From: JALQXV01 sp051005235
GTDB taxonomy: Bacteria; Patescibacteriota; Saccharimonadia; Saccharimonadales; 2-12-FULL-41-12
Direction of reading: 5' to 3'
DNA: 17,529 nucleotides
NCBI GenBank assembly: GCA_051005235.1
Contig: JBPCJO010000094.1
Span: forward strand, 1-17,529
Below the pieces are notes generated by a model. The model was not told the DNA's origin. It did no database searches and was given only the letters and a program-made list of their open reading frames with translations. Positions 1 to 8,107 of this stretch are shown here, in pieces. Positions within the stretch are counted from its first letter, which is position 1; the number at the start of each line of letters is the position of its first letter. Both the position numbers and the translations under genes were made by a program.

Positions 1-2295
1 CCGGCCAAGTCGGGCTGGGCCAAAGAATCCAACGAGGTTGCCACTAAAAAGCGTAAAGGCGAAGATAAGAAAAAGGGCACTAAGGCTATTATGGCGATCT
101 TTAAAGACATGGGCAGTGCGCTTACCAAGCCGCCGGAGGATAATTCGAGTTCGAGTGGTCCTCCGGGTAGTAATTTGTCGCCGCATGAGCAGGCTATTCT
201 TGATTCGATTGACGAAAAGACTCGGGCGCCGGGGTTCGAGACGACGATTCGGGTGATTACGTCGTCTAACGTGGTGCAGCGGGCGCAGTCGATTCAGGGT
301 AACATTGTGGCTAGTTTTGGGCTGTATAATGCACCGGGAAAGAACGGTTTTAAGTACACGCCTTCGCAAGATATCGAAAGCTTTGTGACGGCTTACATTA
401 TGCGGTTTTTTCCGCAGCATCATGATAAGAATATCTTAAATTCAGTCGAGTTGGCGACGATCTTTCACTTCCCACAGCAAGAAGATATTCCAACCACCCA
501 GTTGAATCGCCAGGATTCAAAACAAGTTGATGGTCCGCGCAACGTGCCCGAAAAAGGCCTGCTGCTGGGCTACAACGTCTTTCGGGGCACCAAACGGGCG
601 ATTCGGCTGGCACTCGAGGACAGGCAGCGTCATATTTACGCGGTCGGGCAGACCGGTACCGGTAAATCAACTTTTCTTGAAAATCTGGCGTTGCAAGACA
701 TGCAGATGGGCAATGGTTTTGCGTTTATTGATCCGCATGGCGACACGGCCGAACGACTGCTGGCCATGGTACCCAAAGAGCGCACCGAAGATGTGATTTA
801 CTTTTGTCCGGCCGACACCGACTATCCGCTTGGACTGAACGTTTTTGATGCTAAGACCGACGACCAGAAGGACTTTGTTATTCAGGAAATGATTAATGTG
901 TTGTATAAGCTTTACGATCCTAACCGGCAAGGTATGATTGGTGCGCGTTATGAATCGATATTTCGTAATGCGGCGCTGACTGTCATGGCGGGCCCGGAAG
1001 GCGGCAGCTTTATCGACATTCCAAAGCTTTTCCGCGACGACGATTTTGTTAAGAAAAAGCTCAAGCATGTAACCGACCAAAACGTCTTGGATTTCTGGCT
1101 CAAAGAGATGGTTCAAGCCAAGAAATCGAATGAGTTTGGCGACGTCGTGAGCTGGTTTGTCAGTAAGTTCGGCGCCTTTTTGTCGAACGGTATGATGCGT
1201 AATATTATTGGTCAGACCGAGAGCTCTTTTGAACTGCGTGACATTATGGACAATAAGAAAATTTTGCTGGTTAACCTCTCGAAGGGCCGTACTGGTGATT
1301 TAAACTCTAACTTGCTCGGTATGATCTTTGTGATGAAGTTCCAGTCAGCGGCTATGTCGCGCGCTAATATTCCTGAGAAGGACCGCCAGGATTTTTGTTT
1401 GTATGTCGATGAGTTCCAGAACTTCTCGACTGATTCGTTCGCCACCATTTTATCTGAGGCCCGTAAGTACCGCCTGAATTTAGTAGTTGCCAACCAATTT
1501 ACCACTCAACTTAGCGAAGAAATTCGCGACGCGGTGTTTGGTAATGTCGGTACGACTGTTGCGTTCCGTGTCGGCCAGAACGATGTTGACGGTCTAACTC
1601 GTTACTTCCAGCCGATGTTTGACGCTGACGACTTACTCCGTATACCAAACTATAATGCCATCGTTCGGACCTTGATTGGTGGGGTTCCGACGCAGGCGTT
1701 TAGTATGGCGGGCGCGCCACCGCTTGGCACGCCAAATCCAGAGCTCGGCGCGGCTCTCAAACAGCTCTCGGCCGCTAAACACGGTCGTCCGCGCCAGATT
1801 GTTGAGAAAGAGATCTTCCAGCGGATGCACGTTACAGAGACCGCTCCGGCCGCCGCGAAACCGGCTTTTGGAGCAGGCGCTGGCGCGGCCGGCGGCCGGC
1901 CGTTCGGTGCCACGCCGGGCGCGGGGACAGGTCCCTACGGTCAACCAGTCTCGCCAGCCGGTAATCCTGTTGGTGGTTTTGCTACTCCCGGACCAGCCGC
2001 AGCGCCCTCCGGCGGTTCATCTTTTTTAGACCAGTGGCTCGATAAACGGCGCAAGTCGCCGCCAGCTGCTGCGAAGCCGCCATCAGCGCCGCCGGTATCA
2101 CCAGTATCACCACCAGCGCCGCAGCCGCAGAGCCAAGACCCTCCTCAAACTATTACGCCGCCGCCAGAACCAAAAAATGATCAGACGCACCCGGTAGGGG
2201 AATTTAATGTTCGTGGCGCTGAGCCAGCTGCGGAGCCTGGTTCTGAGGATGCTGCTAAGCAGCATCACGACGGTACTCTCCACATTAAACGGTAA
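1..2295 (+). CDS. VirD4/TraG-like type IV secretion ATPase, 5' end outside window
   Basis: This is a P-loop ATPase of the type IV secretion/conjugation coupling superfamily (DUF87, TraG/VirD4-like with a TraM-recognition region), expected to move DNA or protein at the membrane. The Walker A motif GQTGTGKST lies at 646-672. FIDPHGD follows about 25 residues later, and the Walker B-like LYVDEFQNF is near 1399-1425. The downstream EARKYRLNLVVANQF segment is typical of the TraG/TraD C-terminal domain. The frame is open from base 1. The Lys-rich stretch before the ATG at 91 (KSGW...KKRKGEDKKKG) resembles the linker joining the N-terminal domain to the ATPase in CPR relatives, so I read the gene as entering from the left and ATG 91 as internal, although AAGG sits 5 nt before it. 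The last ~130 residues are Pro/Ala/Gly-rich and low in complexity. The visible part is 764 residues. Substrate and partners are not visible. Family call firm, exact role inferred. Confidence 0.88.
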   Translation, partial: PAKSGWAKESNEVATKKRKGEDKKKGTKAIMAIFKDMGSALTKPPEDNSSSSGPPGSNLSPHEQAILDSIDEKTRAPGFETTIRVITSSNVVQRAQSIQGNIVASFGLYNAPGKNGFKYTPSQDIESFVTAYIMRFFPQHHDKNILNSVELATIFHFPQQEDIPTTQLNRQDSKQVDGPRNVPEKGLLLGYNVFRGTKRAIRLALEDRQRHIYAVGQTGTGKSTFLENLALQDMQMGNGFAFIDPHGDTAERLLAMVPKERTEDVIYFCPADTDYPLGLNVFDAKTDDQKDFVIQEMINVLYKLYDPNRQGMIGARYESIFRNAALTVMAGPEGGSFIDIPKLFRDDDFVKKKLKHVTDQNVLDFWLKEMVQAKKSNEFGDVVSWFVSKFGAFLSNGMMRNIIGQTESSFELRDIMDNKKILLVNLSKGRTGDLNSNLLGMIFVMKFQSAAMSRANIPEKDRQDFCLYVDEFQNFSTDSFATILSEARKYRLNLVVANQFTTQLSEEIRDAVFGNVGTTVAFRVGQNDVDGLTRYFQPMFDADDLLRIPNYNAIVRTLIGGVPTQAFSMAGAPPLGTPNPELGAALKQLSAAKHGRPRQIVEKEIFQRMHVTETAPAAAKPAFGAGAGAAGGRPFGATPGAGTGPYGQPVSPAGNPVGGFATPGPAAAPSGGSSFLDQWLDKRRKSPPAAAKPPSAPPVSPVSPPAPQPQSQDPPQTITPPPEPKNDQTHPVGEFNVRGAEPAAEPGSEDAAKQHHDGTLHIKR

Positions 2296-2377
2296 TAGTT
2301 GGTTGAGTTAAAAGCTACAGCCACCAGAACCACAAAACTCTGCAGTTGTTATTACCTGTCTAAAATCGAACATAATG

Positions 2378-2449
2378 ATCGTATATAATCGGTATATACG
2401 GCTAACAGGGGTAGGGGTATATACGAATTATATACGATGAGTATATTGG
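2378..2449. repeat. TATATACG repeat cluster between convergent genes
   Basis: A perfect 12-bp inverted repeat is present, ATCGTATATAAT (2378-2389) and ATTATATACGAT (2427-2438). Between the arms are two direct copies of GGTATATACG (2391-2400 and 2416-2425, 25 bp apart) and a G-rich piece CAGGGGTAGGGG. A related GAGTATATTGG follows at 2439-2449. Both arms contain a perfect TATAAT hexamer, one on each strand, but I see no convincing -35 element. The flanking genes converge here, so no gene start explains it. It could be a protein-binding cluster, a bidirectional promoter for a small RNA, or a transcription-end or domain-boundary element. The remaining bases of 2296-2518 show nothing recognisable. 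Confidence 0.55.
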
Positions 2450-2518
2450 ATAGTAACGGATGGTCTTGCAGGCAATTGTATGGGTTGACTAGCTCTAAGA
2501 ATTTTAGTGCGAGACAAT

Positions 2519-3091
2519 TTACGGGCGTCGGAATAAGCGCCAGATGCCTTCGACGAGAAGGCCAATCACGAAGCCGGCGACGAAGCCACCGAGGCCGATG
2601 ATAAAGTTGTACTCGTAGCCGTAATGGCGGCAGATCCAGAGTACAAGTAGGCTGCTGACTGCCGAAAACAGACCGCCGGCCAGCAGGCCGGAGGGGCGGG
2701 CGATGGTGTCTTCGGCGAGTTGGCTGATCTCTTCGATGACTGGCTGATGGATAAATTTACTAAAGGCTCGTTCGGCTGGCTTTTCTTTTTGTTGGACGCG
2801 CTGGATTTGCTGTTGATAGGCATGGCCTTTAAACTGGGTGCCAAGGTCGATCGGTGACTCGCTGGCGTAGGTCTCGGCGCGGCCGTCGGCGGCGTCGACT
2901 TCGGCTTTGCTGCGGGCGGCCTTTTCGACTCGTTCCTGAATTGCTTCGAGGGAGTTTCGGAGGTCATGTTCGGCTGCTTTTTCAGCCGCTTCGCGGCGTT
3001 TTTCGGCAGCCTCATCATTGGCTTTCTCAAAGTTTTTTTGGTCGAGTTCGTTGAGTTTTTCACCTTCAAAGTGTGGTTGTAGTTCGCTCAT
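2519..3091 (-). CDS. Coiled-coil protein with two C-terminal membrane helices, unknown function
   Basis: I do not recognise the family. The 190-residue product has a highly charged Glu/Lys/Ala-rich N-terminal half (residues ~1-75, heptad-like, probably coiled coil), a polar middle section, and two hydrophobic segments at about residues 135-153 and 162-184 separated by a short Tyr-rich turn. It ends in RLFRRP. With no signal peptide and both helices at the C-terminus, the coiled coil most likely sits in the cytoplasm. The ATG follows the TAA of the LPNTG surface-protein gene after only 3 nt, so the two are almost certainly co-transcribed and may be translationally coupled. This suggests a job linked to that surface protein or to envelope organisation. 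The protein appears complete. Confidence 0.8.
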   Translation of the reverse strand: MSELQPHFEGEKLNELDQKNFEKANDEAAEKRREAAEKAAEHDLRNSLEAIQERVEKAARSKAEVDAADGRAETYASESPIDLGTQFKGHAYQQQIQRVQQKEKPAERAFSKFIHQPVIEEISQLAEDTIARPSGLLAGGLFSAVSSLLVLWICRHYGYEYNFIIGLGGFVAGFVIGLLVEGIWRLFRRP

Positions 3092-3094
3092 AGT

Positions 3095-4285
3095 TTAGTG
3101 CCCTGACTGGTGCCTTCGTTTAATAATCCGCAACTCTTTTGCTAGCAACTGGCTACGCATAAAGAAGTAACCGCTGATGACTGATACCGCGAAGCCCACG
3201 CCAATGGCGGTGCCGGGACCGGTGTTTGGTAGCTCGTCGATAGTCTTTAAAGTTGGACAAGCGACCGGGATAACCGTCTCGGTGCCGTAGCCGTTTTGCA
3301 TTTTACAGTCGTAGTTGGTAGAAGTGGCATTTGGCTGGTTGGTGCCAGGGATAGATGCTTTAAGGGTTACCCGAAAGGTCTTCTTGAGCTCGCTATGGGT
3401 AGGTAATGTTTGGTTGGCCCAGCTAACTTTTTTGGTCGCGGCCGAGTAGGTACCGCCTTGTTGCGACAAGAACGCGAGGTCGACGTCGGCATAGTCGAGG
3501 AAGTCGCCAATATATTCTTCTATAACATAGCCTTTCTTGTCGGCGGCTTCTTCGTTACGAGTGGTAAGCGTGTATTCGATTACGTCGTTAGGCATGGCTT
3601 TGGTAAGCAGCGTGGTAGCCGGGTCAAGTTTTTGGGTGAGATTTTGGGCGGTTTTACTGCGGGTGGGCACCGGGCAGTTAGCATCAGTGGTGCAGGCTGT
3701 CACTGGAGTTTGGCCATCGGCCGGTTGGTAGATCAGGTTGCCGCTATCTTTTAGTACCCAGAGATAGTAAAAGGTGTTGTCGGTACCTTTACGTTTGTCA
3801 AAGTAATACGCTGCGGCACTGCCTGGGGTGTCGCCGACGCCGCGACTGTAAAAGTTAGTGTCACCGAGTTTGCCGACGTAGATATCGTCGGTGCTATCTA
3901 AATTGACGCGCCCGACAATTTGGCTACCGTCGGCGCGATGCTGCTGAAAATCAAATGTGGTGTCCTGGACAGTACTACTCGTGAAGCTGCTACCGATCAG
4001 CCCAAAATGATCATACAGTGCTTTAACATCGGTCTTTGAGTCGTAAGCGGTTTTTAATTCGGTCAGGCTGGTTACGCCACCTGGTATGACGTCATTATCG
4101 GAGGCAGCCAGCGACTTTTCTGGTGGAACCATAGCCGCGAATAACTGGATACACATACTGAACACGATGAGTACCAGTCCGAGGCGCCGAATTGACTTCT
4201 CTTGCTTGAGCCGTTGCACATAAAAAGCTACCTGATCGATGGTGGTCGGGCTAAACGGCAGATTGGATACTAATTTTTTAAACAT
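3095..4285 (-). CDS. LPNTG-bearing cell-surface protein with DUF11-like domain
   Basis: The 396-residue product is predicted to be exported. A hydrophobic segment at residues ~35-53 follows a basic stretch (KQEKSIRR) and ends near SLAAS, as a long signal peptide or signal anchor would. The extracellular part has Ser/Thr/Asp-rich sequence with Cys pairs (CTTDANC; YDC...VAC). At residues ~230-330 a beta-rich segment (NDVIEYTLTTRNE...KKTFRVTLKASIP) resembles the DUF11/isopeptide-type repeats of surface proteins. LPNTG occurs at 352-356, followed by a hydrophobic helix (~359-375) and a basic tail, the layout of a sortase sorting signal. The ~20-residue tail is longer than in typical Gram-positive substrates, so simple membrane anchoring is also possible. 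The ATG at 4285 is the only sensible start. It is the upstream partner of the two-helix protein gene, 3 nt apart. Confidence 0.85.
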   Translation of the reverse strand: MFKKLVSNLPFSPTTIDQVAFYVQRLKQEKSIRRLGLVLIVFSMCIQLFAAMVPPEKSLAASDNDVIPGGVTSLTELKTAYDSKTDVKALYDHFGLIGSSFTSSTVQDTTFDFQQHRADGSQIVGRVNLDSTDDIYVGKLGDTNFYSRGVGDTPGSAAAYYFDKRKGTDNTFYYLWVLKDSGNLIYQPADGQTPVTACTTDANCPVPTRSKTAQNLTQKLDPATTLLTKAMPNDVIEYTLTTRNEEAADKKGYVIEEYIGDFLDYADVDLAFLSQQGGTYSAATKKVSWANQTLPTHSELKKTFRVTLKASIPGTNQPNATSTNYDCKMQNGYGTETVIPVACPTLKTIDELPNTGPGTAIGVGFAVSVISGYFFMRSQLLAKELRIIKRRHQSGH

Positions 4286-4385
4286 TTCCGAACCTAATTT
4301 TTATTTTCAACAGGTGGTTTCGCTTTTATATAAACGTGTGGAAGTCCTACCTATTGAATCATAAAAGTATGTGTTCAGACAAGTG

Positions 4386-4580
4386 TTATTTAACTTGTTT
4401 TAATTGCTGCAAGCTGTTTGTGTTTGGAGTTGATGTTAGTAGTGGGGGCGACTTGGGCTTTCCTGTGTCTAGCCATGATTCACACTTTTGGCAATACTCT
4501 TTTCCAGCGTGCCAGGTTACTATTTTTGCACCACAACAATGGCTGGTGAAACCTAGAACCGTCAATAATTTTTTATACAT
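4386..4580 (-). CDS. Small Cys-rich putative zinc-ribbon protein
   Basis: A 64-residue ORF has the spacing H-C-C-G-A ... H ... C-x-x-C (Cys15, Cys16, His24, Cys30, Cys33), which looks like a single zinc ribbon (SHCCGAKIVTWHAG, then YCQKC). The tail after residue 40 is Pro/Ser/Thr/Gln-rich and probably unstructured. It fills an otherwise gene-free gap, runs in the same direction as its neighbours, and starts 55 nt after the gtrA-like stop. An AAGAGA sequence lies ~10 nt before the ATG, and TTATACT further upstream (4613-4619 on the opposite strand) could serve as a -10. Such tiny CCGA...CxxC proteins are familiar as uncharacterised ORFs, but I cannot assign a function. The overlapping plus-strand reading frame has no family features. 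Chance occurrence of the Cys pattern remains possible. Confidence 0.6.
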   Translation of the reverse strand: MYKKLLTVLGFTSHCCGAKIVTWHAGKEYCQKCESWLDTGKPKSPPLLTSTPNTNSLQQLKQVK

Positions 4581-4635
4581 TATCTGTTAATCTCTTGATT
4601 AAATACTGAAATAAGTATAACACACTCCTAATAAT

Positions 4636-5076
4636 CTATGAGTCTTTTTCTTTAATTTTTATCGGTTTAAAAACAATTTTTTCGTATAAAACAAAATTCC
4701 AGACCATTGACACTGAGGTAGCGGCCAATTTAGAGATGAGGTTGTAGAATAGGCTACTCACTATTGTTTGGGTATTTAGTAACCAAAGCACCCCATAGAT
4801 GGCGATAGGCTGCAGTAGCCACAAGCCTGTCAGGGTAATTATTAAGAATTTAATGAGACTAGTATGGCCCGCCTGTCTGTCTTTAAATGTAAATCGTTTA
4901 TTTAGCCTATAACTGATTGCCAAAGTTATAGAGGTAGAAATAATGTTGGCCAGCACTATGGTCAGCCCAGCTTTTAGTAACAATAAGTAAATAATAATAT
5001 CTAGCGAAGTGTTAAACAGCCCAATAACAAAAAATGCAGGCAAGCGTTTGCGGTGAGATAGCAGGTTTGTTGACAT
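4636..5076 (-). CDS. GtrA-like polyprenyl-phosphate-sugar flippase
   Basis: At 146 residues with four predicted membrane helices (about 13-33, 38-57, 72-95, 112-133), this matches the size and topology of the GtrA/DPMS_TMD family. The hallmark loop after helix 2, YRLNKRFTFK, corresponds to the family's 'N(R/K)xxTF' signature. GtrA proteins are thought to help flip undecaprenyl- or other polyprenyl-phosphate-linked sugars across the cytoplasmic membrane after a GtrB-type GT2 has made them. Its partners are in the same operon: the GtrB-like GT2 at the promoter-proximal end and a GT-C transferase immediately upstream. The ATG lies 6 nt after the TAA of the GT39 gene, so it is co-transcribed. By eye the gene is richer in A+T than the gyrase genes. 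Family assignment is firm; which sugar is carried is unknown. Confidence 0.9.
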   Translation of the reverse strand: MSTNLLSHRKRLPAFFVIGLFNTSLDIIIYLLLLKAGLTIVLANIISTSITLAISYRLNKRFTFKDRQAGHTSLIKFLIITLTGLWLLQPIAIYGVLWLLNTQTIVSSLFYNLISKLAATSVSMVWNFVLYEKIVFKPIKIKEKDS

Positions 5077-5082
5077 AACTAT

Positions 5083-6576
5083 TTACAAGTCGTTTATAGG
5101 TTTAACTTCGTTATAACCCACCCGATACACATAAAGCCGTAAGTCTGGCGAGAAAGTCTTTGCTTCTACTCTCTCAAAGTGCTGTTCATAGTACTGGAAA
5201 ACCTGTTCTTCGTAACCTTGATCGAAACTGAGTAATAGGTATGCGTACTGATGATTCTGGCGTAAGCTGTCGACTTGCTTTGGCAGCTCTGACTCCTGAA
5301 AATCCGGTATCGGTCCGGGGATAGAGCGATTCCAGATTGGCAATGTGCTAATGACCGCCTGGCCATGATAGTAATACTCAAAGGGATAGACCGTAAAGGG
5401 TGTCGATAGTATTACGTTGTCCCGCGCGGTAGTCTTGCTATTAAGCTCCTCTGCTGCTGCCCGAAAGTCTTCTTTTACCGGTGTTGTATTGCTCAGGTAC
5501 TGTTGTAGTGAAAAGACCACCAGTAACGCCACAAGTACCGTAGACACAGCCAAAGAAAGCGACTTGCGATAATTACTAATAAACCAGACTACCAAAATAG
5601 TTACTGGCACAATACAAGCGACCATATAACGGCTCAAGAAAAACGGCGATAGAACATAGCTGAGTCCAAAGGCCAGTAAAATTGGGACGAATGCGGCTAC
5701 CATAATATAGCCCATTTTGGTGGTCAGTTTTTGACCGTACTTAACACTTAAAAGAGAGACTATAACCAGGATTGGCCACATCGAAACGAGAACAGTGTTA
5801 ATACCGTTGTTCTGAAAACCAAACGAAAATTGTGAATAGACGTTAAAAAAATCAACCGTTGATGGAAGCGGAAGGTTAGGCGATGTATTGCCGCCGGACC
5901 CAAGCGAAAGAAAATATAACCGCCAAGGGGCTAACTCGATCAAAAGTAAGATAGCCAAGAGAATAAACTTCTTTAGCGTGCCGGTTGCAAACTTTTTGCG
6001 GTTAAACAAGAAGAAAAGCCCTTGGGCTATCAGGTTAAACAAGAAGAAGTAATGGGTGTAGACCCCAATAACTGCGCTCAAGGTGTAGCCCAGCCAGCCT
6101 TTCTGACCTTTGGATTCAATCAGCCTGACAAAATAGTACTGACTGATCGTGGCAACTAAAGCCAGTAAGGTGTACATGCGGGCTTCGTTGGCATACCAGT
6201 TCATGAACGGCGAAAAACTAAATAAAAATACTACAAATAATGACCAGTTAACTGATAGCACGCGGCGGGCAAGCAAGTATACGAACGGAATGGTCAGCGC
6301 AAAAAATATAAAAGATAGCAAGCGAACACTCTCTACGCTCTGACCTACAAAGACTTGCCAAAAATGGAGTATAAGGTGATACAGGGGAACATGAACGTCT
6401 TGAGCAACTACTCTAAGCGTTCCAGGAATCGAGTGACTGGTTTGCCACAGGCTTTGGGCTTCGTCCAGCCTGAGGCTGTTATCGATCAAAAATAGTCGGG
6501 AAATTGCAAACGATCCCACGGCACAGAGGAGTAGAAACAGGCCTATAAACCAGCGGTTCTTCTTAGGCGACTTCAT
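5083..6576 (-). CDS. GT39/PMT-like integral membrane glycosyltransferase (GT-C fold)
   Basis: The 497-residue product begins with a membrane helix (residues ~10-30), then NSLRLDEAQS with the acidic pair Asp38-Glu39, and DVHVPLYHLILHFW at 60-73, the first-loop motifs of the PMT_2/ArnT-like GT-C glycosyltransferases. About ten further hydrophobic segments follow to residue ~360, and a soluble extracytoplasmic C-terminal domain (~375-497) ends the protein. Enzymes of this kind take a sugar from a polyprenyl-phosphate donor and pass it to a protein, lipid or glycan on the outer face of the membrane. The donor-making GtrB-like enzyme and the GtrA flippase are encoded in the same operon. The ATG overlaps the end of the BcsA-like gene by 14 nt, pointing to translational coupling; only a weak AGAG precedes it. 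Acceptor and sugar cannot be read from sequence. Confidence 0.88.
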   Translation of the reverse strand: MKSPKKNRWFIGLFLLLCAVGSFAISRLFLIDNSLRLDEAQSLWQTSHSIPGTLRVVAQDVHVPLYHLILHFWQVFVGQSVESVRLLSFIFFALTIPFVYLLARRVLSVNWSLFVVFLFSFSPFMNWYANEARMYTLLALVATISQYYFVRLIESKGQKGWLGYTLSAVIGVYTHYFFLFNLIAQGLFFLFNRKKFATGTLKKFILLAILLLIELAPWRLYFLSLGSGGNTSPNLPLPSTVDFFNVYSQFSFGFQNNGINTVLVSMWPILVIVSLLSVKYGQKLTTKMGYIMVAAFVPILLAFGLSYVLSPFFLSRYMVACIVPVTILVVWFISNYRKSLSLAVSTVLVALLVVFSLQQYLSNTTPVKEDFRAAAEELNSKTTARDNVILSTPFTVYPFEYYYHGQAVISTLPIWNRSIPGPIPDFQESELPKQVDSLRQNHQYAYLLLSFDQGYEEQVFQYYEQHFERVEAKTFSPDLRLYVYRVGYNEVKPINDL

Positions 6577-8107
6577 GTTTTGCTCTGCTTGCGGTAGGTA
6601 TGGAATCGGCTTCGGATACCGCCAACTCGACTGTGCTGCGACGAGTGGGCATGGCTGCTCGGATAAATGGAATAAAAACGGCTATGTTTAAGAGTGCCCA
6701 GGCGATGTTGGCCATGAGTGACGCGCTCGCACCCTCGCGCAAAAAGCCTACCGTAGCGCCACCTATGAACAAGGCAACATATAAAATCTGGGGTATTACC
6801 AGATATAAGAAGTTGCCCCGTACTTGATTTTTGGAAGTTACCGCGAAACTAGTTTTTTGATTGGTGATGACGGCAAGTATGGCACTGATTTGCAGCCAAA
6901 ACGAACTGAGCGAAAAAGAGATAGCCTCAAAAGCGTATGAAAAGTTGCTGGTTTTTTGCAGGGTGTATAAGTTTAAAAACATGTACGGTATAAATACGCT
7001 GGCCAAGGCCATAGATGAAGTAATGAGAGCGGTTATGCCGGTGAACAAAAATATTATTGGTAACATAGCGTCTATCAGGACAACTACCCCCGATAAGTAG
7101 TAGCTGGCAGATATTAGATACTGTAACTTTTGGCTGAAGCGCAGCCCGCGTCGAAAGAGCGGATTATATTTGAATATGACTTCTAGGCTGCCCCTTGTCC
7201 ACCTGAATTGTTGCTTGTAGTAATTCAAAAAATCTTCTGGGGCTAAGCCCTCTGCCAGTACTTTTGGTACATACACGCTGTTCCATCCTTTTTGATGTAT
7301 GAATAGCGAGGTTAAGAAGTCTTCGGCGATGTTAAACTCACACATTCCACCTGCTTCGGCAATGGCTGATCGGCGGATCGCCATGTTTGTGCCGCACATA
7401 AAGGCCGAGTTAAGTCGGTTTTTGCCAGACATTATTGGTCCAAAAAACAGTGTTTGCTGCCACCAGGCTACTTTTGTTATGTTGTTTTCGTTTTGGTTCT
7501 TATAAAATTGCGGAGTTTGCACAAAACCCATCTTTGGATCAGTAAAGTAACCCATGACCTCGCTCATGAAAGACGGGTAAGGTACATGATCGGCATCGAA
7601 CACCACAAAATAGGGGCTGGTAGATTGGCGTAAACCATTATTAATATTGCCGGCTTTGGCGCCGCCGGGAGTGATGCGGGTAACGCAATTTATCCCCAGT
7701 TCCAGAGCCAGATCATCAATATCTTTCCAGTTATCTTTGTTGGCCACGTAGCCGTCGTTGAGCAAGTAAACCTTAAAGTTCGGGTACTCCATGGCAAGCG
7801 CAGCCTGTGCCGTTTCTCTTACAATCTCGACAGGTTCCCCACAGACGGTAATAAAAACATCAACTGGCTCAGAAAAAAGGCTGTTAAACGGGGCGTCTAT
7901 CCGATCGTCCCAGACGCTGTAGCAGTAGCCAACTATTTGAACCAGATGAAATAGCTCTCCGAGGATAAGCAGCCAGAACAAAATTGGATTTCCATGGCTA
8001 AAGCCAAACGTAATAACCAAGAAGTAAAATAATGCGAAAGCAGCGTTTATAAACAGTAATCGTTTACCGGCTGTATTTTGTAAGAAGCCCTGTTTGTCTA
8101 AGCTCAC
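6563..8107 (-). CDS. Cellulose synthase (BcsA)-like processive GT2, no PilZ domain
   Basis: A 514-residue membrane GT2 with the full set of processive polysaccharide-synthase motifs: two N-terminal helices (~18-62); VDVFITVCGEP (~82); LNDG with Asp118; KAGNIN at 151-156; FDADH with Asp171/Asp173; AEDF with the likely catalytic base Asp263; and QQFRW (299-303), the Q(Q/R)xRW motif that grips the growing chain. Five or so helices follow from ~330 to ~485 and would form the export channel. Bacterial BcsA has a PilZ c-di-GMP domain after this; here only ~30 polar residues remain, so that control is absent. The product is probably a beta-linked glucan or related polymer, but hyaluronan- or PNAG-type polymers cannot be excluded. 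The GTG start overlaps the TGA of the GH8 gene (GTGA), which fixes the start and implies coupling. Confidence 0.9.
   Translation of the reverse strand: MSLDKQGFLQNTAGKRLLFINAAFALFYFLVITFGFSHGNPILFWLLILGELFHLVQIVGYCYSVWDDRIDAPFNSLFSEPVDVFITVCGEPVEIVRETAQAALAMEYPNFKVYLLNDGYVANKDNWKDIDDLALELGINCVTRITPGGAKAGNINNGLRQSTSPYFVVFDADHVPYPSFMSEVMGYFTDPKMGFVQTPQFYKNQNENNITKVAWWQQTLFFGPIMSGKNRLNSAFMCGTNMAIRRSAIAEAGGMCEFNIAEDFLTSLFIHQKGWNSVYVPKVLAEGLAPEDFLNYYKQQFRWTRGSLEVIFKYNPLFRRGLRFSQKLQYLISASYYLSGVVVLIDAMLPIIFLFTGITALITSSMALASVFIPYMFLNLYTLQKTSNFSYAFEAISFSLSSFWLQISAILAVITNQKTSFAVTSKNQVRGNFLYLVIPQILYVALFIGGATVGFLREGASASLMANIAWALLNIAVFIPFIRAAMPTRRSTVELAVSEADSIPTASRAKHEVA

Noticed and set aside
2437..2600. 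Short plus-strand frame beginning ATGAGTATATTGG after the TATATACG repeats
   Set aside because: About 55 codons, running into the antisense of the 190-residue gene, with no recognisable motif or ribosome site.
4336..4590. Plus-strand 84-codon frame overlapping the small Cys-rich protein
   Set aside because: No family features and no ribosome site that I can see; the opposite strand carries the structured HCC...CxxC pattern and matches the direction of the neighbours.
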